The notes under the pieces: model-generated
Seen by the model: only the letters and a program-made list of their open reading frames with translations
Databases searched by the model: none
Told to the model about the DNA's origin: nothing
Assembly (NCBI RefSeq): GCF_022513585.1
Contig: NZ_JAKWBF010000010.1
Coordinates: forward strand, 85,276-149,275
DNA from: Gordonia gummivorans
GTDB taxonomy: Bacteria > Actinomycetota > Actinomycetes > Mycobacteriales > Mycobacteriaceae
DNA length: 64,000 bases
Direction: 5' to 3'
Translations under genes and position numbers: made by a program
In this document: positions 8,636 to 16,316 of the stretch, one piece after another
Position numbering within the stretch: the first letter of the stretch is position 1
Layout: each line of letters starts with the position of its first letter

Positions 8636-9208
8636 ATGACCACTTCCACTGACACCACACCAACCATCGCCGACCAGTACGCCGAACTCGCGACGGGTCT
8701 CGGCGCCGTCCTCGACACCGTCGACGCCGACGCATGGGCGGCCGCGTCGCCGTGCCCGGGCTGGACCGTCCGCGACGTCGTCGGCCACGTCATCGGCACG
8801 CAGCGCGACTTCTTCGGCGGCCACGACGTCGACCTCGGTGCCTCGCCCGACCTCGACGATCCCGCGTCGGCCTGGCGCGCACATCGCGAGAAAGTCGAGA
8901 GCGTCCTGGCCGACCCGCAGGTCGCCGAGTTGACCTTCGACGGCCACTTCGGCCCGACGACCGTCGGCGAAACACTGCTGAGGTTCTACGGTTTCGACAT
9001 GATCGCCCACCGCTGGGATGTCGCGTCCGCCGCAGGTCTCGACCTTCGATTCACCGACGACGAACTCACGCAGATGGAGACCGCCGCCGACGGATTCGGC
9101 GACGCCCTCTACAGCGAGGGCGTGTGTGAACGCATCGATATCCCCGACGACGCCGACCGTCAGACCCGGCTCCTCGCACGTCTCGGTCGACGCAGCGATC
9201 AGCGGTAG
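8636..9208 (+). CDS. TIGR03086-type metal-binding protein (DinB/mycothiol-dependent fold)
   Basis: A 190-residue protein with the four-helix DinB/maleylpyruvate-isomerase N-terminal fold. Signature blocks are CPGWTVRDVVGHVIGTQRDF and YGFDMIAHRWDVASA, whose His residues are the likely metal ligands. The family is common in actinobacteria and some members use mycothiol; the substrate here is unknown. The frame opens at 8594 but ATG 8636 matches the usual N-terminus. It overlaps the convergent yccF-like gene by 10 bases. Confidence 0.83.
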   Translation: MTTSTDTTPTIADQYAELATGLGAVLDTVDADAWAAASPCPGWTVRDVVGHVIGTQRDFFGGHDVDLGASPDLDDPASAWRAHREKVESVLADPQVAELTFDGHFGPTTVGETLLRFYGFDMIAHRWDVASAAGLDLRFTDDELTQMETAADGFGDALYSEGVCERIDIPDDADRQTRLLARLGRRSDQR

Positions 9209-9594
9209 GCGGCCTCGGGCGAGTCGGAGGGCACGATCTCGGCACCGAGCGGCAACAGCGAGATCGGCACCATCTTGAAGCTGGCGATCCCCAGCGGAAT
9301 CCCGATGATGGTGATGCACATCAGAATTCCGGCCGTGATGTGGGCGATGGCGAGCCACCAACCGGCCACCACGATCCAGATGATGTTGCCGATCAGCGAC
9401 ATCGCACCGGCACCGGGCTTGCGCACGACAGTGCGCCCGAACGGCCAGAGTGCGTAGTTCGCCATCCGGAAGGACGCGATCCCGAACGGGATCGTGATGA
9501 TCAGGATGAAGCACACGATGCCGGCCAGCACATAGCCAATGGCCAGCCAGATACCGCACAGGATCAGCCAGATCACATTCAGAATTGTTCGCAT
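9199..9594 (-). CDS. YccF domain inner-membrane protein
   Basis: A 131-residue membrane protein made of two YccF repeats. Each repeat has a hydrophobic pair of helices followed by the conserved ITIPFGIASFRMANYALWPFGR block (first repeat) or IIGIPLGIASFKM (second). Helices lie at about residues 5-35 and 70-100. Function is unknown. The last 10 bases overlap the 3' end of the convergent gene. Confidence 0.87.
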   Translation of the reverse strand: MRTILNVIWLILCGIWLAIGYVLAGIVCFILIITIPFGIASFRMANYALWPFGRTVVRKPGAGAMSLIGNIIWIVVAGWWLAIAHITAGILMCITIIGIPLGIASFKMVPISLLPLGAEIVPSDSPEAAYR

Positions 9595-9644
9595 GCCCGC
9601 ATTCTCCCCCGGAAACGTCTCCCAGGCGTCGATATGCTGTGGAG

Positions 9645-9896
9645 ATGCCAGGACCGGGACGGGGACGCGAGGTGGCCTGGGCGATCCTGACCACGCTCAC
9701 CCTGGTCGTCCGGATCCTCGCCACCATCGCCCTCGTGCTCCTCGCGATCGGCTGGGCGGTCGCGTCGATCCGCTCCTCGATCGACAACGACTTCCTCTGG
9801 CCCGCGGTCGCGAGCGCCGCCGCCCTGCTCGTCAGCACCTATCTCTACAGTCATCTGCGGGCGCGGTACCCACGCCGAAATGGCTGGATTCCGTGA
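9645..9896 (+). CDS. Small two-helix membrane protein of unknown function
   Basis: An 83-residue protein with a basic N-terminus (MPGPGRGREVAW), two predicted transmembrane helices (about residues 14-36 and 49-68) and a basic C-terminal tail (RARYPRRNGW). No family is recognised. The sequence TATGCT (9633-9638) lies 6 bases before ATG 9645, so a leaderless transcript is plausible. It starts on the opposite strand from the yccF-like gene and ends 45 bases before the SigK operon, whose own promoter follows it. Confidence 0.55.
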   Translation: MPGPGRGREVAWAILTTLTLVVRILATIALVLLAIGWAVASIRSSIDNDFLWPAVASAAALLVSTYLYSHLRARYPRRNGWIP

Positions 9897-9906
9897 CTCC
9901 GATCAC

Positions 9907-9935
9907 CCATCCACCAGGGGTTCGGGGTCCGAATA
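9907..9935 (+). promoter_or_regulatory. SigK-type promoter of the sigK operon, predicted leaderless
   Basis: CCATCC (9907-9912), 16 bases, then CCGAATA (9929-9935) matches the published mycobacterial SigK consensus (CCATCC, 16-17 nt, CCGAAT). The -10 ends only 6-7 bases before ATG 9942, so the transcript would be leaderless or nearly so. It would make the operon, which contains sigK itself, autoregulated. Confidence 0.78.
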
Positions 9936-9941
9936 CCTGGC

Positions 9942-11267
9942 ATGACACTCACCGGTGAGCCCGGCCCACGATCGATCGCCGTCATCGGCAGCGGCGTCGC
10001 GGGTCTGACGGCGGCACATGTCCTGTCCTCGACCGCTCGCGTCACCCTCTACGAGTCCGACGACCGGCTCGGCGGTCATGCCCACACCCACGCGGTGACG
10101 ATGCCGTCGGGCGCGACGGTCCCGGTGGACTCCGGCTTCATCGTCCACAACGACCGCACCTACCCGACCCTGCTGCGGCTGTTCGACGAACTCCGCGTCG
10201 CGACCCAGCCGACCGACATGTCGATGTCGGTGTCGTCGCGGATCACCGGCCTGGAGTACGCCGGCGCGCTCGGTGTGTCGGGCCTGTTCCCCACCGCGCG
10301 GAACGTGACCCGGCCACGGTATCTGCTGATGCTCGCGGAGGTGAAGCGGTTCCATCGGGCGGCGCGAACGCTGCTCGACGAGCCCGACGACTCCGGCCGT
10401 GACATCGCGCTCGCCGAGTTCGCCGAGCAACAGGGCTTCTCGTCGTACTTTCGCGACAACTTCCTGAACCCGCTGGTTGCTGCCGTGTGGTCGTGTGATG
10501 AGGCCCGTGCCGCCAGATATCCGGCGCGCTACCTGTTCACCTTTCTCGACCACCACGGCATGCTCTCGGTGTTCGGTTCGCCGCAGTGGCGGACGGTGGT
10601 CGGCGGGTCGATCAGCTACGTGTCCGCCGTCGCCGACGAGATCGGCTCGCGCGGCGGCGACGTCCGCACCAACGCACCGGTCACCCGCGTCACCGAGTCC
10701 GACGGTGGGGTCGAGGTGACCGCCGACGACGGCGCGGGCCCGTCGAGGTTCGACGCGGTGGTGATCGCAACTCACCCGCACCAGGCGCTGGGCATGCTCG
10801 CCGACGCGACCCCGCTACGACGCAAGGTTCTCGGCGACATCACTTACCTGCCCAAACCGGCTGCGCTGCACACGGATACATCGCTCATGCCCCGCGCGCG
10901 TCGGGCCTGGGCGTCGTGGAACTACCAGATCCGTTCCGACGGCGACGAGGTCGCGGTGACCTACGACCTGACGCGACTGATGCGGTTGCCGACGACAGAC
11001 TCGCGGATGCTCGTCACCCTGGGCCGTACCGATCTGATCGACCCCACCCAGATTCGCGCGGAGATGACCTACGAGCATCCGCTGTACACCACCGAATCCG
11101 TTGCCGCTCAGGCGCTTCTCCCCCAGATCGACTCCGACACCATCGTGTTCGCGGGGGCCTATCACGGTTGGGGCTTCCACGAGGACGGCGCCGCCTCCGG
11201 TGCACGTGCCGCCGCTCGACTGGGCGTGACCTGGGGTCCCGATGTGACTCGACGGGTGATGGCATGA
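9942..11267 (+). CDS. FAD-dependent amine oxidase-like oxidoreductase (Rv0449c homologue)
   Basis: A 441-residue flavoprotein. The N-terminus has the dinucleotide-binding motif IAVIGSGVAGLTAAHVL (GxGxxG) and an acidic strand end YESDDRLGGH. The C-terminal region ends in FAGAYHGWGFHEDGAASGARAAARLG, the FAD-contacting block of COG2907 proteins. In M. tuberculosis the same gene order (Rv0449c to Rv0444c) forms the SigK locus. The substrate is unproven; membership of a fatty-acyl modification operon suggests a lipid. It overlaps the next gene as ATGA. First gene behind the SigK-type promoter. Confidence 0.88.
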   Translation: MTLTGEPGPRSIAVIGSGVAGLTAAHVLSSTARVTLYESDDRLGGHAHTHAVTMPSGATVPVDSGFIVHNDRTYPTLLRLFDELRVATQPTDMSMSVSSRITGLEYAGALGVSGLFPTARNVTRPRYLLMLAEVKRFHRAARTLLDEPDDSGRDIALAEFAEQQGFSSYFRDNFLNPLVAAVWSCDEARAARYPARYLFTFLDHHGMLSVFGSPQWRTVVGGSISYVSAVADEIGSRGGDVRTNAPVTRVTESDGGVEVTADDGAGPSRFDAVVIATHPHQALGMLADATPLRRKVLGDITYLPKPAALHTDTSLMPRARRAWASWNYQIRSDGDEVAVTYDLTRLMRLPTTDSRMLVTLGRTDLIDPTQIRAEMTYEHPLYTTESVAAQALLPQIDSDTIVFAGAYHGWGFHEDGAASGARAAARLGVTWGPDVTRRVMA

Positions 11268-12031
11268 CCCTCTCGAGCTCATCAATAGTCCCCTGCACGA
11301 TCGGCCACACTCGTCGGACGCCGATCCGGCACGCCTTCACCTACCGCAGTTACACCTGGTTCGTCGACATCGACGACTTGCCGCAGCTGCCGCGCCATCT
11401 GCGTCCATTTGCCCGCTTCGTCCCCGACGACCACTTCCCCGAACCACCGACTCCCGGTGCTTCCCTGCGTGATCGGCTCGACCGTCACGTGCGCGACGCG
11501 GGTGTCGAGCCGGTCGACGGCCGGGTCACCGCGTTGCTCGCGGCGCGCGTCGCCGGGCATGTGTTCAATCCGCTGAGTGTCTTCTGGTGCCATCGCGCCG
11601 ACGGTTCACTCGCCTACGTGGTCGCCGAAGTGCACAACACCTACGGCCAACGACACTGCTACATCGTCGCCACCGACACCGCCGGACGCGCAACCGTCGA
11701 CAAGCGTTTCTACGTGTCGCCGTTCCATCCGGTCGACGGGCATTACACGCTGTCGCTCCCCGAACCCGATGCGTCGGGCCGGGTGTCGATCTCGGTGACC
11801 CTGCAGCGCGAAGGCCAGGGACCGTTCGTCGCGACTCTGCGCGGTCGCGCGACGCCGGCCACCCGCCGGGCGATCGTCGCCGCCCAGCTGCGAATGCCGC
11901 TCGCGCCGCTGGCGGTCTCGGCACGAATTCGACTGCACGGCATACGACTCTGGTTGCGGCGGCTGCCCGTCGCGTCGCGGCCGACACATCCTGAAACCAC
12001 CACCGTCCACCTCGAGGAGGTCAACCGATGA
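11264..12031 (+). CDS. DUF1365 family protein (Rv0448c homologue)
   Basis: A 255-residue DUF1365 protein. Conserved blocks include GHTRRTPIRHAFTYR near the N-terminus, VFNPLSVFWCHRADGSLAYVVAEVHNTYGQRHCY in the centre, and DKRFYVSPFHPVDGHY. The family is nearly always encoded between the COG2907 oxidoreductase and a cyclopropane-fatty-acid-synthase-like enzyme, as here. Its reaction is unknown. ATG 11264 overlaps the stop of the preceding gene, and the 3' end overlaps the next gene by 4 bases, indicating translational coupling. Confidence 0.88.
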   Translation: MTLSSSSIVPCTIGHTRRTPIRHAFTYRSYTWFVDIDDLPQLPRHLRPFARFVPDDHFPEPPTPGASLRDRLDRHVRDAGVEPVDGRVTALLAARVAGHVFNPLSVFWCHRADGSLAYVVAEVHNTYGQRHCYIVATDTAGRATVDKRFYVSPFHPVDGHYTLSLPEPDASGRVSISVTLQREGQGPFVATLRGRATPATRRAIVAAQLRMPLAPLAVSARIRLHGIRLWLRRLPVASRPTHPETTTVHLEEVNR

Positions 12032-13320
12032 GCACCCCCACCCAGAATCACGGCGGCAACCCGACCCCATCCGTCGACGCCGCGCGCTGGCCGGACGTCG
12101 CCTCCCTTCCCGGCGGCATCTCGTCGCGCGTGCGAGCGCGCGCGGCCGCAATGCTGTTCCGACGCAATGTGAATGCCCTCGACATCCGCGTAGAGTATCC
12201 CGACGGATCGCTCGGCGGACGACGCGCCGACGAGTTGCAGCCGCGGATGATCGTGCGCAGGCCCGACGAGTTCTGGCGCCGGCTCGGCTCCGGTGGTCTG
12301 ATCGGTTTCGGCGAGGCGTTCATGGCCGGCGATTGGAGCACCGACGACCTGGTCGGCGTCCTGACGCCATTCGCCAACCGTGCGGCCCGGCTGGTTCCTC
12401 GCGCACTGCAGCCACTGCGCTCCCTGGTGTTGCCGAGACATCCTGCGGCAGAGGAGAACACGACCGCCAATACGCGCAGCAACATCGCGCGGCACTACGA
12501 CCTCTCCAACGAGATGTTCGCCACCTTCCTTGACGAGACGATGACCTACTCCAGCGCCGTCTTCGACCAGCTCTCGCCCGAATCACCGCCCGCGTGGGCG
12601 GATCTCGCGGATGCGCAGCGCCGCAAGATCGATCGGCTCCTCGACCTGGCGGGCGTCGGGCCCGGCTCCCGCGTCCTCGAGATCGGCACCGGCTGGGGCG
12701 AACTGTGCATCCGTGCCGCCCAACGTGGCGCCACCGTGCGATCGGTGACCCTGTCGAGTGAACAGCGCGACCTCGCGCGTCGCCGCGTCGCCGTGGCCGG
12801 CTTGTCCGAGCGGGTGCAGATCGATCTCCTCGACTACCGCCATGTGCAAGGAAGTTACGACGCGGTGGTCTCCGTGGAGATGATCGAGGCCGTTGGCGAA
12901 AAGTATTGGTCCACATACTTTTCCACCATCGATTCGGTGCTCGCCCCGGGTGGTCGGGTGGCCATTCAGGCCATCACCATGCCGCACGACCGCATGATGG
13001 CCTCCCGCAACACGCACACCTGGATTCACAAGTACATCTTCCCCGGTGGCCAGCTGACCTCCGTACCGGCCTTGCGTGCCGTCGTACGTCGTCACACGGA
13101 ACTTCGCCTGACACATGGGATCTCGCTCGGCCCGCACTATGCGGAGACGTTACGGCTGTGGCGCGAACGCTTCCTCGCCCACAGCGACGACGTGCTGCGC
13201 CTCGGCTTCGACCAGACCTTCCTGCGCATGTGGCAGTTCTATCTTGCCTACTCCGAGGCCGGATTCCGCGCCGGCTACCTCGACGTGTACCAGCTGGTCT
13301 TCACCCGGGAGCCGTCCTGA
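12028..13320 (+). CDS. ufaA1: SAM-dependent cyclopropane-fatty-acid-synthase-like methyltransferase (UfaA1-like)
   Basis: A 430-residue member of the cyclopropane fatty acid synthase family, positioned as Rv0447c (UfaA1). The SAM-binding motif is VLEIGTGWGELCIRAA (about residues 212-227). Upstream are NIARHYDLSNEMFATFLD and MTYSSAVF, and downstream VSVEMIEAVGEKYW, all family blocks. The enzyme would transfer a methyl or methylene group to an unsaturated phospholipid acyl chain; a role in 10-methyl branched (tuberculostearic-type) acids is reported for the mycobacterial homologue and is inferred here. The stop codon overlaps the start of the DUF1295 gene (TGATG). Confidence 0.88.
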   Translation: MSTPTQNHGGNPTPSVDAARWPDVASLPGGISSRVRARAAAMLFRRNVNALDIRVEYPDGSLGGRRADELQPRMIVRRPDEFWRRLGSGGLIGFGEAFMAGDWSTDDLVGVLTPFANRAARLVPRALQPLRSLVLPRHPAAEENTTANTRSNIARHYDLSNEMFATFLDETMTYSSAVFDQLSPESPPAWADLADAQRRKIDRLLDLAGVGPGSRVLEIGTGWGELCIRAAQRGATVRSVTLSSEQRDLARRRVAVAGLSERVQIDLLDYRHVQGSYDAVVSVEMIEAVGEKYWSTYFSTIDSVLAPGGRVAIQAITMPHDRMMASRNTHTWIHKYIFPGGQLTSVPALRAVVRRHTELRLTHGISLGPHYAETLRLWRERFLAHSDDVLRLGFDQTFLRMWQFYLAYSEAGFRAGYLDVYQLVFTREPS

Positions 13321-14309
13321 TGTCCGGGTGGTCTGGGTTTCTCGTACTGACCGTCGCCGCGCTCCTGCTGCTGGCGGTGATCCAGGGCGTGGCGATGTTG
13401 ATCGGCCATCGCATCGGTCGCTACAACGTCGTCGACGTCGTGTGGGGACTCGGTTTCGTCGGCGTCGCCTGGCTCGCGGTGGCCATCGGTGACGGCGACG
13501 CCACCCGTCGCTGGCTGCTGGCGATCCTGACCTCCGTCTGGGGGTTGCGCCTGTCCTGGCACATGCACGTCAAGTCCCGCGGTAGGGGCGAGGACCCGCG
13601 CTATACCGCGCTACTCGAACGTGCCGGCGCCGGGAGCGCAGCGAGCGGGCCGAATGTAGCCGGCGCCGGGAGCGCAGCGAGCGGGCCGAATGTAGCCGGC
13701 GCCGGGAGCGCAGCGAGCGGGCCGAATTTGGCCGGCGCCGGGAACGCAGCGAGCGGGCCGAATGTAGCCGGCGCCGGGAACGCAGCGAGCGGGCCGAATG
13801 TAGCCGGCGGCAACGGCCTCGGGATCGTGGCGCGCAAGATCTTCGCGACACAGGGCGCATCGCAATGGTTTGTCTCGTTGCCGATCCAGGTGTCGGCGGT
13901 ACTGGGATCTGGCGGAACCCTGGCCACGGTCCTGACCGTCGTCGGGACCCTGCTCTGGGTCGGCGGGTTCGGTTTCGAGGCGATCGGCGACGCGCAGTTG
14001 CGGCGGTTCAAATCCGACCCCGCCAACAAGGGCGTCATCATGGACCGCGGGCTGTGGTCGTGGACCCGCCACCCCAACTACTTCGGCGACGCGTGCGTCT
14101 GGTGGGGCATGTGGATCATCGCCGCGTCGGTGTGGCCGGGCGTGCTCACCCTGCTCTCACCGATCGCAATGACGTACTTCCTCGTGTACGCGACCGGCGC
14201 ACGGCTCCTCGAGCAGTCGATGAGCAAGCGACCGGGCTATCCCGAGTACCAGGCACGCACGTCGTACTTCTTGCCTCGGCCGCCGCGCAAGGTCACGGCA
14301 GCGCCATGA
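13320..14309 (+). CDS. DUF1295 membrane protein carrying five 12-residue repeats (Rv0446c homologue)
   Basis: A 329-residue integral membrane protein of the DUF1295/steroid-5-alpha-reductase-like family, with six or so helices. The C-terminal block RGLWSWTRHPNYFGDACVWWG is the conserved cofactor-binding signature. It would reduce or modify the acyl product of the operon. Between about residues 102 and 161 it carries five perfect-length repeats of GAGSxASGPNVA encoded by a 36-bp tandem array (13623-13802). In typical homologues a short linker joins EDPRY-LLERA to GLGIV-KIF here, so the repeat is an in-frame insertion in a loop. The gene overlaps both neighbours. Confidence 0.88.
   Translation: MSGWSGFLVLTVAALLLLAVIQGVAMLIGHRIGRYNVVDVVWGLGFVGVAWLAVAIGDGDATRRWLLAILTSVWGLRLSWHMHVKSRGRGEDPRYTALLERAGAGSAASGPNVAGAGSAASGPNVAGAGSAASGPNLAGAGNAASGPNVAGAGNAASGPNVAGGNGLGIVARKIFATQGASQWFVSLPIQVSAVLGSGGTLATVLTVVGTLLWVGGFGFEAIGDAQLRRFKSDPANKGVIMDRGLWSWTRHPNYFGDACVWWGMWIIAASVWPGVLTLLSPIAMTYFLVYATGARLLEQSMSKRPGYPEYQARTSYFLPRPPRKVTAAP
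13623..13802 (+). repeat. 36-bp in-frame tandem repeat, 5 units (locus 1, DUF1295)
   Basis: Five consecutive 36-bp units start at 13623, 13659, 13695, 13731 and 13767. A unit runs GCCGGCGCCGGGAGC.. and ends CCGAATGTA. Units differ by single bases (AGC/AAC in the serine codon; the third ends TTG). The encoded peptide is AGAGS-x-ASGPNV. Copies in the same frame occur at 17627-17698 and 21301-21480. Confidence 0.95.
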
Positions 14310-14422
14310 TTCTCGCGCCGGGTCTGTTCTCGAGCGTCGTCGGTGCGCCCGCGTTGTTGAGCGCCTCGGGCGGGCGCACTAATGTGACCCTCGATGACCG
14401 CGTTGAGATTCGGCCCGCTCGC

Positions 14423-14995
14423 GTGACCGCACAGTCCTCCACCGAGGTGGCGAGGCTTGCCGGCCTGCTCGCGCGAGTGGCAGCCCGGGATCAGGCGGCA
14501 TTCGCGGACTTCTACGACGCCACGAGCGACCGGGTGTACGGAATGGTGCTGCGCGTACTGCGCGACCCCGGATACAGCGAGGAGACCACCCAAGAGGTGT
14601 TTCTGCAGGTCTGGCGCACCGCGGATTCCTACTCCCCCGACGCCGGGTCCCCGCTGTCGTGGCTTCTCACCCTGGCGCACCGTCGCGCGGTCGACCGGGT
14701 TCGCAGCGAGACCGCCAGTTCCGCGCGCGAGGCGCGCTATGGCGCGGAGAACTACGAATCCACCTTCGACACGGTGAGCGAGGCGGCCGGGTCGGCCGAG
14801 ACCACCGAGGCGGTCCTGGGGTGCCTGGACTCGCTGACCGACACGCAGCGCCAGTCCGTCGACCTCGCCTACTACCAGGGACTCACCTATCGGGAGGTCG
14901 CCGAGCGGCTCGCGGTCGCGCTGCCGACGGTCAAGAGCCGCATTCGCGACGGTCTCACCCGGCTGCGACGCTGTCTGGGAGATCGTGATGTCTGA
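14423..14995 (+). CDS. sigK: ECF RNA polymerase sigma factor SigK
   Basis: An ECF sigma factor of about 190 residues. Region 2 is RVYGMVLRVLRDPGYSEETT followed by QEVFLQVW, close to mycobacterial SigK. Region 4 is LTDTQRQSVDLAYYQGLTYREVAERL followed by PTVKSRIRD. GTG 14423 is chosen because SigK homology begins there; an upstream ATG at 14306 overlaps the DUF1295 stop (ATGA) and would add 39 non-homologous residues. The anti-sigma gene rskA overlaps its 3' end by 8-11 bases. It is expected to drive the promoter at 9907 and the promoters near 46.2 kb. Confidence 0.9.
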   Translation: MTAQSSTEVARLAGLLARVAARDQAAFADFYDATSDRVYGMVLRVLRDPGYSEETTQEVFLQVWRTADSYSPDAGSPLSWLLTLAHRRAVDRVRSETASSAREARYGAENYESTFDTVSEAAGSAETTEAVLGCLDSLTDTQRQSVDLAYYQGLTYREVAERLAVALPTVKSRIRDGLTRLRRCLGDRDV

Positions 14996-15719
14996 CGACG
15001 AGCTCCTCGAACTAGCACCCGTGGTCGGACTCAACGCGCTGTCCGACGACGAGCTCCGCGAGGTCGAAGCACAACTGGCCGACGCCTCACCCGCGACGCG
15101 CGACGAGTTCGCGCGCCAGGTCCGCGCCACCAGGGAGGCGATGGCCTCGGTCAGTTCGGTCACCGCGACCGCACCTCCGTCGACGCTCCGCGACCGAATC
15201 CTCTCGTCGGTGACCGAGGGTGAGGAAACCGCGACCAGCGAGACGTCGAACGTGGTGTCACTGCCGAATCGGCGCCGACGGATCATCTATTCGGCTGCAG
15301 CCGCGGTGGTCGCCATCGCGGTCGGTGCGGTCGGCTGGGCGATCGGGTACTCGATGACCGACGACGACGCGCCGCCACCCGGGCCCGAGCAGGTGTTCGC
15401 AGCCAAGGATGTCCAGTCCTCCGCCGGCGCTGTCGCCACCGGAACCGCGACCGTCTACTTCTCGCACAGCACTGATTCCGGTGTCCTGGTCATGAATTCG
15501 GTCCCACCGCCCAAACCCGGCACCGTGTACCAGATGTGGCTGGTCGGCCCCGAAGGTGCACGATCGGCCGGCACCATGACCGAGAAGGACGTCCAACCGG
15601 TCACCACCGCGGTCATCCCGAACCTGCAATCGGCGACAGCGCTCGCCTTCACCGTCGAACCGCCCGGCGGGTCCGCCAGTCCGACGACTCCGTTCGTCGC
15701 GCAACTCCCGCTGAGCTGA
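14988..15719 (+). CDS. rskA: Anti-sigma-K factor RskA
   Basis: A 243-residue single-pass membrane anti-sigma factor. The N-terminal sigma-binding part (LLELAPVVGLNALSDDELREV) is cytoplasmic. One transmembrane helix lies at about residues 96-118 (IIYSAAAAVVAIAVGAVGWAIGY). The extracytoplasmic RskA domain contains PPPKPGTVYQMWLVGPEGARSAGTM. Known RskA proteins are cleaved by regulated intramembrane proteolysis to release SigK. ATG 14988 is preferred over the adjacent GTG 14985. The gene overlaps sigK and ends the operon. Confidence 0.9.
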   Translation: MSDDELLELAPVVGLNALSDDELREVEAQLADASPATRDEFARQVRATREAMASVSSVTATAPPSTLRDRILSSVTEGEETATSETSNVVSLPNRRRRIIYSAAAAVVAIAVGAVGWAIGYSMTDDDAPPPGPEQVFAAKDVQSSAGAVATGTATVYFSHSTDSGVLVMNSVPPPKPGTVYQMWLVGPEGARSAGTMTEKDVQPVTTAVIPNLQSATALAFTVEPPGGSASPTTPFVAQLPLS

Positions 15720-15750
15720 TCCGACGAGCTTGGTGACCGCCGCGCGAACT

Positions 15751-15823
15751 GCGGAAATCCGTACCTGGGAGGCGCGCCGAGTCACAATGCATGTGGTCGG
15801 GTTGAGGTGTACAGCCATCCGAC
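15751..15823. repeat. Palindromic repeat family B, degenerate copy 3
   Basis: The sequence GGAAATCCGTACCTGG at the left, a near-palindromic centre CACAATGCATGTG, and GTGTACAGCCATCC at the right reproduce the layout of the elements at 2691 and 3729 with several mismatches. It lies 31 bases after rskA, where it could form a stem-loop behind the operon. Confidence 0.6.
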
Positions 15824-15917
15824 GGGTCGCGATCTGAATGCGTCGCCCTCGGCAACCACGCTCTTCCCACCTCCACGATCGCTGACGTAGCAACGCTGAC
15901 TCGAGAGATTCGGTGAG

Positions 15918-16064
15918 CGACGCTGTGAACTGGGGAAATGCGTCAGCGTCCTGCCGAAAAATCTAGGGGAAGAACTTTCTTCCCCGGGGTTCACAGTCCT
16001 CCGCAAGTAATTTCTGGGGGAAGACACCAAGGGTAGGGGACGAATCTTCGTCCCCTAGTTTCCC
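15918..16064. repeat. Three-hairpin repeat family A, copy 1
   Basis: Core 15960-16062 contains three consecutive stems: GGGGAAGAA/TTCTTCCCC, a degenerate middle stem (GTCCTCCG.. with GGGGGAAGAC), and AGGGGACGAA/TTCGTCCCCT, ending CTAGTTT. The preceding 40 bases (GACGCTGTGAAC.. to GCGTCAGCGTC) are shared with the other copies at 28.1 and 36.9 kb. Non-coding and palindromic, probably a multi-hairpin repeat of unknown mobility. Confidence 0.75.
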
Positions 16065-16220
16065 GGGCGAATCGGTGAGACGACAACGCAGACTCACCAC
16101 GTTTCGGGGCTGCACAAACACCAGCGCTCGCGTTCTCCGATTCGGCACCGGCGACACTTCGCACGCCCCACTTGACACGTGACCTCACGGATCGCACACT
16201 TGTTGCGTACACCGCTATCT

Positions 16221-16237
16221 GTTGCATATGACGCAAC
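16221..16237. promoter_or_regulatory. Candidate operator palindrome upstream of gbcA
   Basis: GTTGC-ATATGAC-GCAAC is a perfect 5-bp inverted repeat with a 7-base centre; another GTTGCGT lies at 16202-16208. The site is 80 bases upstream of the gbcA start and is of the size bound by IclR-type dimers. The IclR gene at the end of the cluster is the natural candidate; this is inference. Confidence 0.4.
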
Positions 16238-16316
16238 TTACCCATACTGGACCGCCGCCGATCCGATCACCGTCAATCACGAACATCCGTCACAGAGATT
16301 GGTACCCGCTGTCACG

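Larger units (their letters stand above)
15824..16316. other. Gene-free region between rskA and gbcA
   Basis: About 490 bases with no convincing reading frame. It holds the family A hairpin element (15918-16064), then about 100 bases with nothing recognised. The gbcA promoter area follows, with TTGACA at 16172-16177 as a possible -35 and a GTTGC/GCAAC palindrome at 16221-16237. Confidence 0.6.

Noticed and set aside
13560..13860. Long antisense frames reading ATFGPLAALPAP-type and [12 protein letters not shown] repeats
   Set aside because: They are shadows of the 36-bp repeat on the opposite strand; the sense frame is the conserved DUF1295 enzyme.
14306..14422. Upstream ATG start for sigK overlapping the DUF1295 stop
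   Set aside because: It would add 39 residues without sigma factor homology; kept only as an alternative.
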